This document shows positions 35,314 to 43,498 of a stretch of DNA of 43,641 nt, piece after piece (within the stretch, counting starts at the first letter, position 1; every line of letters starts with the position of its first letter). Below the pieces are notes generated by a model. That model did no database searches, had not been told where the DNA came from, and worked only from the letters and a program-made list of their open reading frames with translations. The DNA comes from Clostridiales bacterium (GTDB taxonomy: Bacteria; Bacillota; Clostridia; Oscillospirales; CAG-272), in NCBI GenBank assembly GCA_003523225.1, contig DPGK01000029.1, forward strand, positions 1-43,641, given 5' to 3'. The position numbers and the translations under genes were made by a program.

Positions 35314-35319
35314 ATAGCA

Positions 35320-35697
35320 AGAGAATGTGTAGGGGATTCCTATACCTATTTCTGCCCGGTCTGCGGTAAAAGAGGTGCGCCGCGCACCGTGAAATACATA
35401 GTGCGCCTCAATTACAATACGAAACAACCGGCAATCTGAACGCTGTACACTTTGAATTCATGCCGCCGAAGCGGCGCACCGGAGTGAATATAGCGGCTCG
35501 GTCTGCCGTGCCGGAGAAAGCGTGATCTGTCCTCGTCGGCTAAGCATCCGCAAGGGTGTTTGAGGGTAAGAGGCGCCGGAAAACGGAAGCCTGTCTCGTC
35601 GGCTAAGCATCCCACGGGGTGTTTGAGATATGCGACCGAACTCCGTATCGGCGGGAGTTGCCGTTGTATATAAGAATTTCAGGAGGAAAGACAAGAA
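35320..35697 (+). other. Long structured 5' leader of the dockerin/scaffoldin operon
   Basis: About 380 nt with no good start codon for a leader ORF. From 5' to 3' it holds: a stretch whose reading frame would encode a CPVCG-type motif but lacks a start (35323-35439); a GGTGCG/CGCACC hairpin (35374-35388); a GCCGC/GCGGC hairpin with CGAA loop (35462-35475); the tandem repeat at 35510-35635; and the ribosome site AGGAGG about 10 nt before the ATG. I recognise no known riboswitch family. Confidence 0.7.
35510..35635 (+). repeat. Tandem 64-nt hairpin repeat in the leader
   Basis: Two units start with GCCGGA (35510 and 35575) and share a 33-nt core (35532-35564 and 35596-35628). The core is CTCGTCGGCTAAGCATCC, a variable four-base loop (GCAA or CACG), then GGGTGTTTGAG. 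GCATCC/GGGTGT forms the upper stem and CTC/GAG the lower stem, with a conserved asymmetric internal loop (GTCGGCTAA opposite TT). Base changes are concentrated in the terminal loop and outside the core, as expected for a conserved RNA fold. Confidence 0.8.
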
Positions 35698-38600
35698 ATG
35701 AAATCAGTTTCTAATCATTCTTATGCCAAGACCGTACATACGCTCAAAAGCATAGGAAAGGTATTGCTTCCCGTAGCTCTGCTGCTGGCTGCAATACTTT
35801 GTATCGGCGTTGCTGCCGGTGCTGCAGACACAAGCGACGAAGTCACTTATGTACTGATCCCCGGCACCAGCACACACGTTAAAGTAACAAACGGCGTTGC
35901 GGAAACCGAGAACTGCTACTATGCCGGTCCCGACTGCACCACCACCGGTCCCTGCGTTTGCGGAAGAACCGGTATGCAGAATCCCAACCCCGTAGAGGCT
36001 CATACCAACGACAAGGTCGTTGCTCCTCAGTACCTCAAGACTGCCGGTAAGTGCGTTGCCACCAGCACATATTATATGAGCTGCTCCAAGTGCGGCGCTA
36101 CCCTTACCGATACCTTCAAGCCCGGTGACGGATATCACTCCTACACCGTAGAGAAGGTTGATGCCAAGTATCTGGTCAATGTTCCCGTCTGCAACATGCC
36201 CAAGGAATACTACAAGAGCTGCGCTTGCGGCGCTTCCTCCGAAGGCGACACAAACGAGAAGTTTGCTACCACTGCTACATGGCCGCACACTCTTGCCGTT
36301 TACGACGGTGAGACCGATGCCGAGCTTCCTGGCGGTCTGAAGGTCAAGGATCTGCTTGTAAAGGCTGCTACCTGCAGCGAAGCCGGTGTCTACCATGACT
36401 ACTGCTCCGTCTGCGGCGCTGTCCTTGCTTCAACCAGCACATACGGCTCTGCTGAACATGATTACAAGACATATCACAACGCGACCTCCCACTGGAGCGC
36501 CTGCCAGATCTGCGGTGCCGTAAAGGCTGATACCGCTGCTGCCCATGTCTATGACAAGGACGCAAAGGCTACCTGCACCGAAGCTGTTACCTGCTCCGTC
36601 TGCAATTACGTTATCACTCCTAAGCTTGCTCATGACCTCGTACACACTGCCGAGAAGCCTGCTACCTGCATTGCTACCGGTTTGAAGGAATACTGGACCT
36701 GCCAGTCCTGCAAGACCATGTTCAGCGATGCCAAGGCTACCAAGGTTATCGACGCTCCCGCAGTCATTGCTGCTCTCGGTCACCTCGTTGACGAGACTGC
36801 TCCTGCCTGCAACCCCGGCAAGTGCCTGCGTGAAGGCTGCGACGAAACCATCAAGGCTACCGTCGGTCACACCTACAGCGCTGATGACTATGTAGGCGGC
36901 AAGACCTCCAACAAGCTCCTCTGCACTGCTGCCTGCGACGTTTGCGGCGCACAGTACGATGCTAAGGGTCACACCTATAAGACCGTTGTTGTTACTGCTG
37001 CAACCTGCACCGAAAAGGGCAAACAGCAGGACGTCTGCTCCAAGTGCGGCGATATCATCAACAAGAAGGATATCGCTCCCAAGGGACATAAGTTTGACAC
37101 TACCGCTCTCTGCCTGACCTCTGCAACCTGCAAGGTCTGCGCCGAAGTGGTTGAGAACAACCATGTCCTTCCCGATAGCTTCAACCCCGACACCTTCAAG
37201 TGCACTGACAGCGTCAGATGCGTAAGATGCGGTGCTGAGCTTGCCGGATATTATTCTCATGAGCGCGTAGCTATCACAGCTAAGGCTGCCACCTGCACCG
37301 AGGACGGAACCACCGCCGGCTACAAGTGCGATTGCACTGTCGTTATCAACGGTGTCACCTACTCCTGCAAGTATCAGGAAGGTGGAGCAACCATTCCGAA
37401 GACCGGTCACAAGTGGAGCGCATGGAAGGTTACCACTGCTCCTACCTGCCAGGCTGACGGTGTTGAAACACGCACCTGCTCTGTCTGCAAGGCTACCGAG
37501 ACCCGCAAGGTCGACAAGACCCCCGATACCCATAAGTGGAGCGAAGACTACAAGATGAGCACCGATAAGCATTGGCAGTACTGCACCGTTGAGGGCTGCA
37601 CCGCTGTCAACAACCTCGATGTTCATGCATACCAGATCTACAAGGACGGTAAGTGGGTCGATTCCGACGGCGCTACCTGCCTGAGAAACGGCGTCTGCAA
37701 GGTTTGCGGATTCACCGTTGCCGCTTCCGGAACTCACCCCGATGGCAAATATACCTGGGTTAAGAATGACACCGAGCACTACAAAGTTTGCAAGTCCTGC
37801 GGCGAAGTCATTGACGGCTCCAAGGCTGCTCATACCCTTAAGGACGTTGCCGAGAAGAAGGCAACCTGTGGCGAAGACGGTTACGCTGCTCATAAGGCTT
37901 GCGAATGCGGCTGGTCCAACCAGACATGGACTGTCTACAAGGCTACAGGTAAGCACAATTTCAGCGGCTGGGGTTGGTGCGACAAGAATGCTAAGTATGG
38001 CAAGGTTACCAACTCTGATAAGAACACCAAGTATCAGTACAACTACAGATACTGCACAGTCTGCCATAAGTTCGAGAGTCACAAGGCTGTAAGCGATGCA
38101 AAGCAGGATTGCCTTACCGACAACCACTGCAAGACCTGCGGTCTTATCATGAAGAACACCAGCGGCAAGCAGACCGGTAAAGCTCTTGGTCACGACTTCA
38201 AGACCTCTGAAACTGTTGTCACTGCCGATGCTCACAGCTGGACCTGCTCTCGCTGCTACCTCATCGCCAGCGAAAAGCACGTCTCCGACGCTAAGGCTGC
38301 TTGCCTTGACGGCGCCTGCAAGGTCTGCGGTGTTGCCATGAAGGCAACTGCGAAGCACACGCCTTCCGCCCAAATCGAGTCCAACGCCAGCGGTCACTCC
38401 TATGTCTGCACCGTCTGCGATTCGACCATCACAGCCGAGGGTCACCGTGTAAACGAAGCTCTCAATGACTGCACCAAGGGTCTGTACTGCAGCGTCTGCG
38501 GCTACGAGATCATGGCTCCTCAGGAAGCTCATGCATATGACTTCGCGAACGTAATTCCCGCTGTTCCCGCAACCTGCACCGAAGACGGTCACACCGCCTA

Positions 38601-38943
38601 CTACAAGTGCAAGAACTGCTCCGTAACAACCGTTCAGGCTGTTATCAAGGCAACCGGTCATAAGTGGGTCGACGTTGCTGCCAAGCCTGCTACCGAGACC
38701 GAGGACGGCTACACTGCTCACAAGGCTTGCTCCGTCTGCGGTGAAAAGGATGCTTCCTACAAGGTCATTCCGAAGCTCGGCGGCGATGTAAGAGACGTCA
38801 ACGGCGACGGTAAGTTCACTTCCGACGACGCTATCGCTCTCCTCTACCTCACCTTCGGCAACCCCGATATCAAGTACGATTTCAATGGCGACGGCAAGGT
38901 CACATCCGACGACGCTGTCAAGCTCCTTTACATGTCTTTCTGA
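35698..38943 (+). CDS. Giant secreted Cys-rich repeat protein with C-terminal dockerin
   Basis: 1081 residues. A signal peptide has its hydrophobic core near 21-43 (VLLPVALLLAAILCIGVAAGA). The body has more than twenty CxxC(G) modules of about 40 residues, roughly ATCTEDGYTAYKCSVCG, then Thr/Lys, then GHKW. These are known from gut Firmicute surface proteins and resemble zinc ribbons or disulfide modules. The C-terminus (about 1027-1081) is a dockerin with two calcium loops, DVNGDGKFTSDD and DFNGDGKVTSDD. It is therefore expected to bind a cohesin on the cell surface. No catalytic domain is visible. Codon use favours GCT, AAG and CTC, unlike the metabolic genes, suggesting high expression. 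It is followed after 37 nt by the scaffoldin. Confidence 0.85.
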   Translation: MKSVSNHSYAKTVHTLKSIGKVLLPVALLLAAILCIGVAAGAADTSDEVTYVLIPGTSTHVKVTNGVAETENCYYAGPDCTTTGPCVCGRTGMQNPNPVEAHTNDKVVAPQYLKTAGKCVATSTYYMSCSKCGATLTDTFKPGDGYHSYTVEKVDAKYLVNVPVCNMPKEYYKSCACGASSEGDTNEKFATTATWPHTLAVYDGETDAELPGGLKVKDLLVKAATCSEAGVYHDYCSVCGAVLASTSTYGSAEHDYKTYHNATSHWSACQICGAVKADTAAAHVYDKDAKATCTEAVTCSVCNYVITPKLAHDLVHTAEKPATCIATGLKEYWTCQSCKTMFSDAKATKVIDAPAVIAALGHLVDETAPACNPGKCLREGCDETIKATVGHTYSADDYVGGKTSNKLLCTAACDVCGAQYDAKGHTYKTVVVTAATCTEKGKQQDVCSKCGDIINKKDIAPKGHKFDTTALCLTSATCKVCAEVVENNHVLPDSFNPDTFKCTDSVRCVRCGAELAGYYSHERVAITAKAATCTEDGTTAGYKCDCTVVINGVTYSCKYQEGGATIPKTGHKWSAWKVTTAPTCQADGVETRTCSVCKATETRKVDKTPDTHKWSEDYKMSTDKHWQYCTVEGCTAVNNLDVHAYQIYKDGKWVDSDGATCLRNGVCKVCGFTVAASGTHPDGKYTWVKNDTEHYKVCKSCGEVIDGSKAAHTLKDVAEKKATCGEDGYAAHKACECGWSNQTWTVYKATGKHNFSGWGWCDKNAKYGKVTNSDKNTKYQYNYRYCTVCHKFESHKAVSDAKQDCLTDNHCKTCGLIMKNTSGKQTGKALGHDFKTSETVVTADAHSWTCSRCYLIASEKHVSDAKAACLDGACKVCGVAMKATAKHTPSAQIESNASGHSYVCTVCDSTITAEGHRVNEALNDCTKGLYCSVCGYEIMAPQEAHAYDFANVIPAVPATCTEDGHTAYYKCKNCSVTTVQAVIKATGHKWVDVAAKPATETEDGYTAHKACSVCGEKDASYKVIPKLGGDVRDVNGDGKFTSDDAIALLYLTFGNPDIKYDFNGDGKVTSDDAVKLLYMSF

Positions 38944-38980
38944 TTTGAAAGATATTAACCACTGATTTTAAGGAGGAAAG

Positions 38981-40429
38981 ATGAAAAACTGTAAAATTGC
39001 TGCGATACTTCTCGTAATGCTGCTTCTGGTTTCAAGCTTTTCTGCCGTAATTAGTGCCGAAACAACTGGCACTGCCGACTTCACTGTCGGCAGTGCCACG
39101 GCGAAAGCCGGAGAAACCGTTTCCCTTCTTGTTTCCGCTGCAAATTGCCCGGATGCCAAGTCAATGAAGGTTGCTCTTACCTATGATAAGAACGTTCTTG
39201 AGCTTGACACCGCAAATTCCGGCTGGCTTGTTGATGCTCTTCTGAAGGATCTCAAGGCCGACACCGGTGTTATGGCTGTTGCAAGCGCTACCAAGTTCAA
39301 CGGCAATGTCCTTAAGCTTACCTTTAAGGTAAAAGAGGGCGCAGCCGACGGCGAATATGCTGTGAAGTGTGACTTTACTGTCAAGCTGGACGAGACCGTT
39401 ATCCCCTCTTCCTCCACTCCCGGCAAGATCGTTGTTGGAAATGGTTCTGCTCCTGTTGAGCCTGTCGACACTACCCTTACTGTAGGAAGCGCTGCTGCCA
39501 AGGCTGGTGAGACCGTGTCTCTCAAGGTTGCTCTTGCAGGCGCTCCTGCCGGCAAGTCCATGAAAGTCACTCTTACCTATGATAAGAGTGTGCTTGAGCT
39601 TGACACTGCGAAATCCGCATGGCTTGTAAACGCACTTCTTAAGGATCTCAACGCTGATACCGGCGTTATGGCTGTTGCAGCCGCCGAGAAATTTGACGGT
39701 GATGTTCTTGACCTTGTATTCAAGGTAAAGGACGGCGCGGCTTCTGCTGTGTACGACGTTAAGGTTGATGTCGTTATAAAGAACGATGAGACCGTTGCTT
39801 ACTCCGGATCTGCTTCCGGTAAAGTTACTGTTGCTGGCGATCCCGCCTCTAAGGCGACCGCTACCGTTTCCTCCGGTTCCGTAAAGGTCGGAGAAAGCAT
39901 CGAGCTGTTTGTAAAGGCTGAAAACTTTGCAGCCGCCAAGTCCATGCTCTTCACTCTTGAGTATGACAAGGCTGTTCTTGAGTTTGACGCTGCCAACTCT
40001 GCATGGCTTGTTGACGGACTTCTGAAGGACATCAACGCCGCTGCCGAGAAGGGAACAATTGCTGTTGCTTCTGCAACCAAGTTCGACGGCAACATTCTTA
40101 AGCTCGTGTTCAAGGCAAAGGCTGATGCCAAAGCTGGCGATACGACCGTTAAGTGCAACCTCACCGTTAAGAATGACGATGTTGCTCTCGTAGTGGAGAG
40201 TGTTGCAGGAACCGTTAAAGTAACACCCGCTGTTCTTCGCGGCGATGTGAACGGTGACGGTCTTGTAAACAGTGCTGACGCTCTTTACCTGCTGCGTCAC
40301 ACCTTTGCTGCCGAAAGCTATCCCATTAATCAGTCCGGCGATATGGACGGATCCAAGACCGTCGATTCCAAAGACGCTCTCTATCTGCTCCGCCATTCGT
40401 TTGATAAAGATAGCTATCCTTTAAGCTGA
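38981..40429 (+). CDS. Adaptor scaffoldin: three cohesins and a dockerin
   Basis: 482 residues. Signal peptide to SAVISA (26). Three homologous cohesin domains lie at about 31-153, 163-285 and 291-414. Each carries KSM..LTYDK.VLELD, WLVDALLKDL, MAVASATKF.G..LKL.FK.K. A type I dockerin lies at about 420-480, with calcium loops DVNGDGLVNSAD and DMDGSKTVDSKD. Such adaptor scaffoldins carry several dockerin clients and dock to an anchoring cohesin. The Cys-rich dockerin protein directly upstream is the obvious client, and the sortase-type cohesin protein at 18708 a possible anchor. No catalytic or carbohydrate-binding module. AAGGAGG precedes the ATG; tandem terminators follow. Confidence 0.9.
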   Translation: MKNCKIAAILLVMLLLVSSFSAVISAETTGTADFTVGSATAKAGETVSLLVSAANCPDAKSMKVALTYDKNVLELDTANSGWLVDALLKDLKADTGVMAVASATKFNGNVLKLTFKVKEGAADGEYAVKCDFTVKLDETVIPSSSTPGKIVVGNGSAPVEPVDTTLTVGSAAAKAGETVSLKVALAGAPAGKSMKVTLTYDKSVLELDTAKSAWLVNALLKDLNADTGVMAVAAAEKFDGDVLDLVFKVKDGAASAVYDVKVDVVIKNDETVAYSGSASGKVTVAGDPASKATATVSSGSVKVGESIELFVKAENFAAAKSMLFTLEYDKAVLEFDAANSAWLVDGLLKDINAAAEKGTIAVASATKFDGNILKLVFKAKADAKAGDTTVKCNLTVKNDDVALVVESVAGTVKVTPAVLRGDVNGDGLVNSADALYLLRHTFAAESYPINQSGDMDGSKTVDSKDALYLLRHSFDKDSYPLS

Positions 40430-40532
40430 ATATAGGATAGTAGTCCTCTCACATTCGAGTGAGATAAAATGTCGGTAAAGTCCATGCAGTGGCTCCGGCA
40501 GGGTAAATTTACTGCAATCCTGAAATCCTGTG
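40430..40532 (+). other. Hairpin-rich 3' untranslated stretch of the scaffoldin mRNA
   Basis: CTCAC/GTGAG (about 40449-40464) and GCAGT/ACTGC arms suggest two weaker hairpins between the scaffoldin stop and the first terminator. No ORF is seen. Confidence 0.4.
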
Positions 40533-40575
40533 GGTACCGCGCTTGCGCGGTACCTGCGGAATAAGGATTTTTTTA
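40533..40575 (+). terminator. First terminator after the scaffoldin gene
   Basis: GGTACCGCGC pairs perfectly with GCGCGGTACC (40533-40554, 2-nt loop). Outer ATCC/GGAT pairing lies beside it, followed by seven T. Confidence 0.9.
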
Positions 40576-40600
40576 TATATGCCGGAATCTGCTTTTCCGG

Positions 40601-40643
40601 TATCAAAACAGAGCTGTTGTTTGGCAACAGCTCTGTTTTGATA
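40601..40643 (+). terminator. Second, long-stem terminator after the scaffoldin gene
   Basis: A perfect 19-bp stem (40601-40619 with 40625-40643) and 5-nt loop. The 3' arm itself is T-rich (CTGTTTTGATA). A CCGGAA/TTCCGG hairpin lies just upstream. Confidence 0.75.
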
Positions 40644-40654
40644 TTAAGTGATAC

Positions 40655-40683
40655 TTGACTGGACGTTCATAATCCGTTATAAT
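40655..40683 (+). promoter_or_regulatory. Promoter of the cupin gene
   Basis: TTGACT (40655-40660), a 17-nt spacer and TATAAT (40678-40683). Confidence 0.82.
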
Positions 40684-40711
40684 TGAATTATTGAAAGAAA
40701 GGAGTTTGACC

Positions 40712-41083
40712 ATGGATATTAAAACACCTGACACCCATACTCCGGATGGGATTGAAATACTTGAATACAACGGTGAGGGCTACAACCGTACAATGCATTT
40801 CGGAGAATGGCGCGTCGCCTTCCTGAACTGGGCGGAAAAATTTGAGGAAGGCTCAGGCTTTCCGCCTGAACGTCACTTTCTGACTGATGAGGTTTTTGTT
40901 CTGCTCAGCGGCAGTGCGTTTCTTGAGATCGGAGATGCGCTTGAACGCGTGGAGCTTAAGCCTTGCCGAATATACAACGTACACGCCGGGGTATGGCATC
41001 GCGTAAGTGTCAGCCGCGACGCAAAGCTTTTGATAGTTGAAAATAATTCAACCGGTCCTGAAAACTCCGAATATATGTACTGA
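40712..41083 (+). CDS. Small cupin-domain protein
   Basis: 123 residues from ATG 40712 (MDIKTPDTHTPDGIEILEYN). A single conserved beta-barrel is indicated by PERHFLTDEVFVLLSGSAFLEIGD (cupin motif 1, with His and Glu as metal ligands) and VHAGVWHRVSVSRDAKLLIVEN (motif 2, His). Function is unknown; such proteins bind small ligands or act as isomerases or sensors. GAAAGGAG lies 9 nt upstream and fixes the start (an earlier in-frame GTG/TTG-type start at 40691 is unlikely). It is convergent with the bactofilin-like gene, 15 nt away. Confidence 0.82.
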   Translation: MDIKTPDTHTPDGIEILEYNGEGYNRTMHFGEWRVAFLNWAEKFEEGSGFPPERHFLTDEVFVLLSGSAFLEIGDALERVELKPCRIYNVHAGVWHRVSVSRDAKLLIVENNSTGPENSEYMY

Positions 41084-41098
41084 CCGTTTAACGCCTTA

Positions 41099-41878
41099 TC
41101 ACTCTGTTTTTACGATATTACCGACGATTGCATCCTCATCCACCGTCAGCGTTCCGCTGTATTCAACAGTGCCTATTTTGCAGCCTTTGCCTATCACAGC
41201 GTCAATGGCGCGAACGGTTTCCGCCTCGGTATATTCCAGTTCAACTTTGTCGGCTTCGATCGAGGATGTTTTCAGTCCGCCGGCGGATTTGCTTCTGAAA
41301 AGAGACAGTAAGTTGAATCCTCCGCTCATTTGATGTGCGACTTTGACGCTACCGCCTCCAACCGAGCCTATCTGCGAGCATCCGCAGCCTTTTTGAAGTA
41401 TAATTTCCACTTCTTCCGCATTCAGCAGCCCGCGTATGTCTGACTGACCGCTAAGGCGTACCTTTTCGGCGGAAAAATCCCCTTTGACGCTTAACCCTCC
41501 GCTGACACTTGCTTCTGTCGCACAGCAGTTTTCGCCAACGCTCATCATACCGCTGATGTGCATATTTCGTGCATTCAGCGATTTACTGACCGAGCAGCTG
41601 CCGGAAATATGAACAGAGTCGGCTTTTATATCACCGTCTGCCTTAGTGCTTCCCGAAACGTGCAGCTCGCCGCGGCATTCAATGCTTCCGGATACGTGCG
41701 TCGAGCCTGACGCCGAAAAGCTATCGCAAACCGTGTTGCCGTTAATCTTTGCAGATCCTGAAGCCGAAAAAATTTTGCAGCTTATGTCGCCGTCAACACG
41801 TCCGGAGCCGCTGATTTTTACATTTTCGTATTCTCCGCCTCCGACATTTCCGCTTCCGCTTATTCTTATATCATTCAT
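41099..41878 (-). CDS. Polymer-forming bactofilin-like protein (YhbE/YhbF type)
   Basis: 259 residues from ATG 41878 ([26 protein letters not shown]). Most of the protein is a short-period beta-helix repeat such as [31 protein letters not shown], the right-handed helix of bactofilins, which polymerise into filaments near the membrane. In Bacillus the YhbE/YhbF bactofilins lie beside YhbD, as here. GGAGG lies about 9 nt before this ATG; the open frame extends to 41926, overlapping yhbD. Overlap of 8 nt with the upstream gene indicates translational coupling. Role in motility or cell shape is family knowledge only. Confidence 0.82.
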   Translation of the reverse strand: MNDIRISGSGNVGGGEYENVKISGSGRVDGDISCKIFSASGSAKINGNTVCDSFSASGSTHVSGSIECRGELHVSGSTKADGDIKADSVHISGSCSVSKSLNARNMHISGMMSVGENCCATEASVSGGLSVKGDFSAEKVRLSGQSDIRGLLNAEEVEIILQKGCGCSQIGSVGGGSVKVAHQMSGGFNLLSLFRSKSAGGLKTSSIEADKVELEYTEAETVRAIDAVIGKGCKIGTVEYSGTLTVDEDAIVGNIVKTE

Positions 41879-42284
41879 TTTCAAATTCCTCCATAGCAAT
41901 TTTTTTGATCTTTTCGGTGATATCAATTGTTTTTCCGCGCGAACTCACCAGAAATATCCCCACAGAATTGTCAAGCGGCAGATTTTTTTCGCCGTATTTC
42001 CAAACCAATCTTACCGATGTCGGCGCGGTTTGGCTCTCCGATTTCGGAGCGCGGAACTGCGCCGCTATCTCTTCAAGTGACATTTTGTCCTTCATCGACA
42101 GGATCGCTTCAATACGTTCGGTTATCGCCGCGCGGTCAAAATACGTTTCCTGACCTGTCGTTGATGCCCGCTTGATGAACCATTCCTCCGGAATAAGCCC
42201 CATGCGCTTCCACCGGTAAAGCGCGCCGTAGGATATTCCGTATCGTGTAAGCAGTTCTTTTTTCGTTATAAGGTCTTCATTCAT
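41871..42284 (-). CDS. yhbD: YhbD-family MerR-like regulator (DUF4004)
   Basis: 137 residues. The N-terminus [49 protein letters not shown] is the MerR-like helix-turn-helix of the YhbD family, in which a [13 protein letters not shown] wing is diagnostic. A helical middle ([20 protein letters not shown]) and a small C-terminal domain follow. It overlaps the bactofilin gene. The promoter upstream has a dyad in its spacer, where MerR proteins bind, so autoregulation is likely. Confidence 0.85.
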   Translation of the reverse strand: MNEDLITKKELLTRYGISYGALYRWKRMGLIPEEWFIKRASTTGQETYFDRAAITERIEAILSMKDKMSLEEIAAQFRAPKSESQTAPTSVRLVWKYGEKNLPLDNSVGIFLVSSRGKTIDITEKIKKIAMEEFENE

Positions 42285-42309
42285 GTCATCACTTCTTTCA
42301 GTTATAATG

Positions 42310-42369
42310 TAACAATGCTACGTAACATTGTTATGCTCATATTGTATCATAACATTGTTATGCTGTCAA
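42310..42369 (-). promoter_or_regulatory. yhbD promoter with dyad operators
   Basis: On the minus strand TTGACA (42364-42369), a 17-nt spacer and TACAAT (42341-42346). A 15-bp dyad, CATAACATTGTTATG (42348-42362), fills the spacer. A second site, built from TAACAATG (42310-42317) and CATTGTTA (42326-42333), lies just downstream of the -10. Confidence 0.85.
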
Positions 42370-42474
42370 CTCCGTTTTTTATAATTTCAGAAATTACATG
42401 ATGTTTTTTTCTTGGGGTGGGAAAAATATTTTTGAAGCAGATCTCAACAATAAAACAAAAAAGCGGGGAATAAT

Positions 42475-43440
42475 ATGAGCGGTAAATTTCGGAAGGCGAC
42501 GATATTTTGTATATCGGCTCTTGTCATCGGTGTGGCGGCAATGGCAGTTGCCGTAGGGCTGACGATCCGTGCGGATTCTGCGGTAAAGCGAAACTCGGAG
42601 CTTATGAGCCGGCTGGCGTTCGAGGACGCGCGCGAAAATTTGAATAAAGCTACTTCCGCATTAAAAGAGGCGATGGATATCGGGGAGGGCTCCGATCAGG
42701 AAGCGCGTCGCACCGAGCTGCTGGCGGATGCGATATACGGTATTTCCGGGACGCGCGCCGCACTGATGCAGGCAGGGCTTGGCGATCTGTCAAACGATCT
42801 TTTCGGATTGCTGAACTTTTGCACGCAGACTATCCGAGCATCTTTGGCGGGGAAAGAAGGAGCGGATCTTTCCGGCTTGATAAATATGACGGAGGAGCTT
42901 TCGTCGGCTCTTTCGGAGGACAGCCCTCTGAATGCACTGCGCCGTATCGCTGAGGATAAACGCGATATGATCCACGGCGGGAATGCGGTGGAAGATGAAT
43001 TTGACCGGGGATTTGCTTCCTTTAATACCGCGCCAGAGCTGACGGCGGACGCACTTAGGGCAAAGGCGGAGTCATACGTGGGTGGCAACGCGGTGCTTAA
43101 GCAAGCCGGAGGCAGCAGCTTTCCGCCGACTCTTGTACTGTGCGGTGAAAATTTATATGTTTCGGTTTCCTCGGCTCGCGGGGAGCTTCTTGAACTGTAT
43201 TTTGACCGACCGCCGGGAAAGATCAAGCTCGACGAGCGCGAATGTGCCGCTATCGCATTTGATTTTCTTCGCCGCGCCGGAATACCTGCGTCTATTCCGC
43301 CGGTATCCTCGGCGCGTGCTGACGAGCTGTGCGGCGCATATTTTTTCAGACTGTCCGAGAAGGCGGGCGCGGTCGATATAGGCGTGAGATGGGATACCGG
43401 CAGGGTTTGTTATTTTAACTCTTTTGATTACTACAAATGA
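42475..43440 (+). CDS. YpeB-like membrane-anchored protein
   Basis: 321 residues. A short basic N-terminus and one membrane helix (ATIFCISALVIGVAAMAVAVG, near 8-28) precede a helical extracytoplasmic domain (FEDARENLNKATSALKEAMD, ELLADAIYGISGTRAALMQ). A C-terminal region follows with PepSY-like elements (LRAKAESYVGGNAVLK and CAAIAFDFLRRAGIP). This plan matches YpeB, the partner of the SleB germination hydrolase, but it is shorter than the usual 450 residues and has fewer PepSY units. The call is by pattern, not by a unique motif. It stands alone, with a GGGGA ribosome site and a gap of 160 nt to the next feature. Confidence 0.6.
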   Translation: MSGKFRKATIFCISALVIGVAAMAVAVGLTIRADSAVKRNSELMSRLAFEDARENLNKATSALKEAMDIGEGSDQEARRTELLADAIYGISGTRAALMQAGLGDLSNDLFGLLNFCTQTIRASLAGKEGADLSGLINMTEELSSALSEDSPLNALRRIAEDKRDMIHGGNAVEDEFDRGFASFNTAPELTADALRAKAESYVGGNAVLKQAGGSSFPPTLVLCGENLYVSVSSARGELLELYFDRPPGKIKLDERECAAIAFDFLRRAGIPASIPPVSSARADELCGAYFFRLSEKAGAVDIGVRWDTGRVCYFNSFDYYK

Positions 43441-43498
43441 AGCCTTTCGGCATAAACGCTTAAAAAACAGAAAAACTTGAGAAAAACAAAAAAAAATA

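Noticed and set aside
35510..35635. CRISPR-like repeats in the dockerin-operon leader
   Set aside because: Only two copies, with internal pairing and similar flanks rather than unique spacers, and no cas genes nearby.
36430..38721. 763-codon open frame on the minus strand inside the Cys-rich dockerin gene
   Set aside because: It is the mirror of a gene rich in GCT, ACC, TGC and AAG codons, which leave few stops on the opposite strand. The product is a repetitive Gly/Val/Ala string with no domain or ribosome site, while the plus-strand protein has a signal peptide and dockerin.
39161..40396. 411-codon minus-strand frame across the scaffoldin
   Set aside because: Shadow of the three cohesin repeats; its apparent repeats simply mirror them, and no ribosome site or family motif is present.
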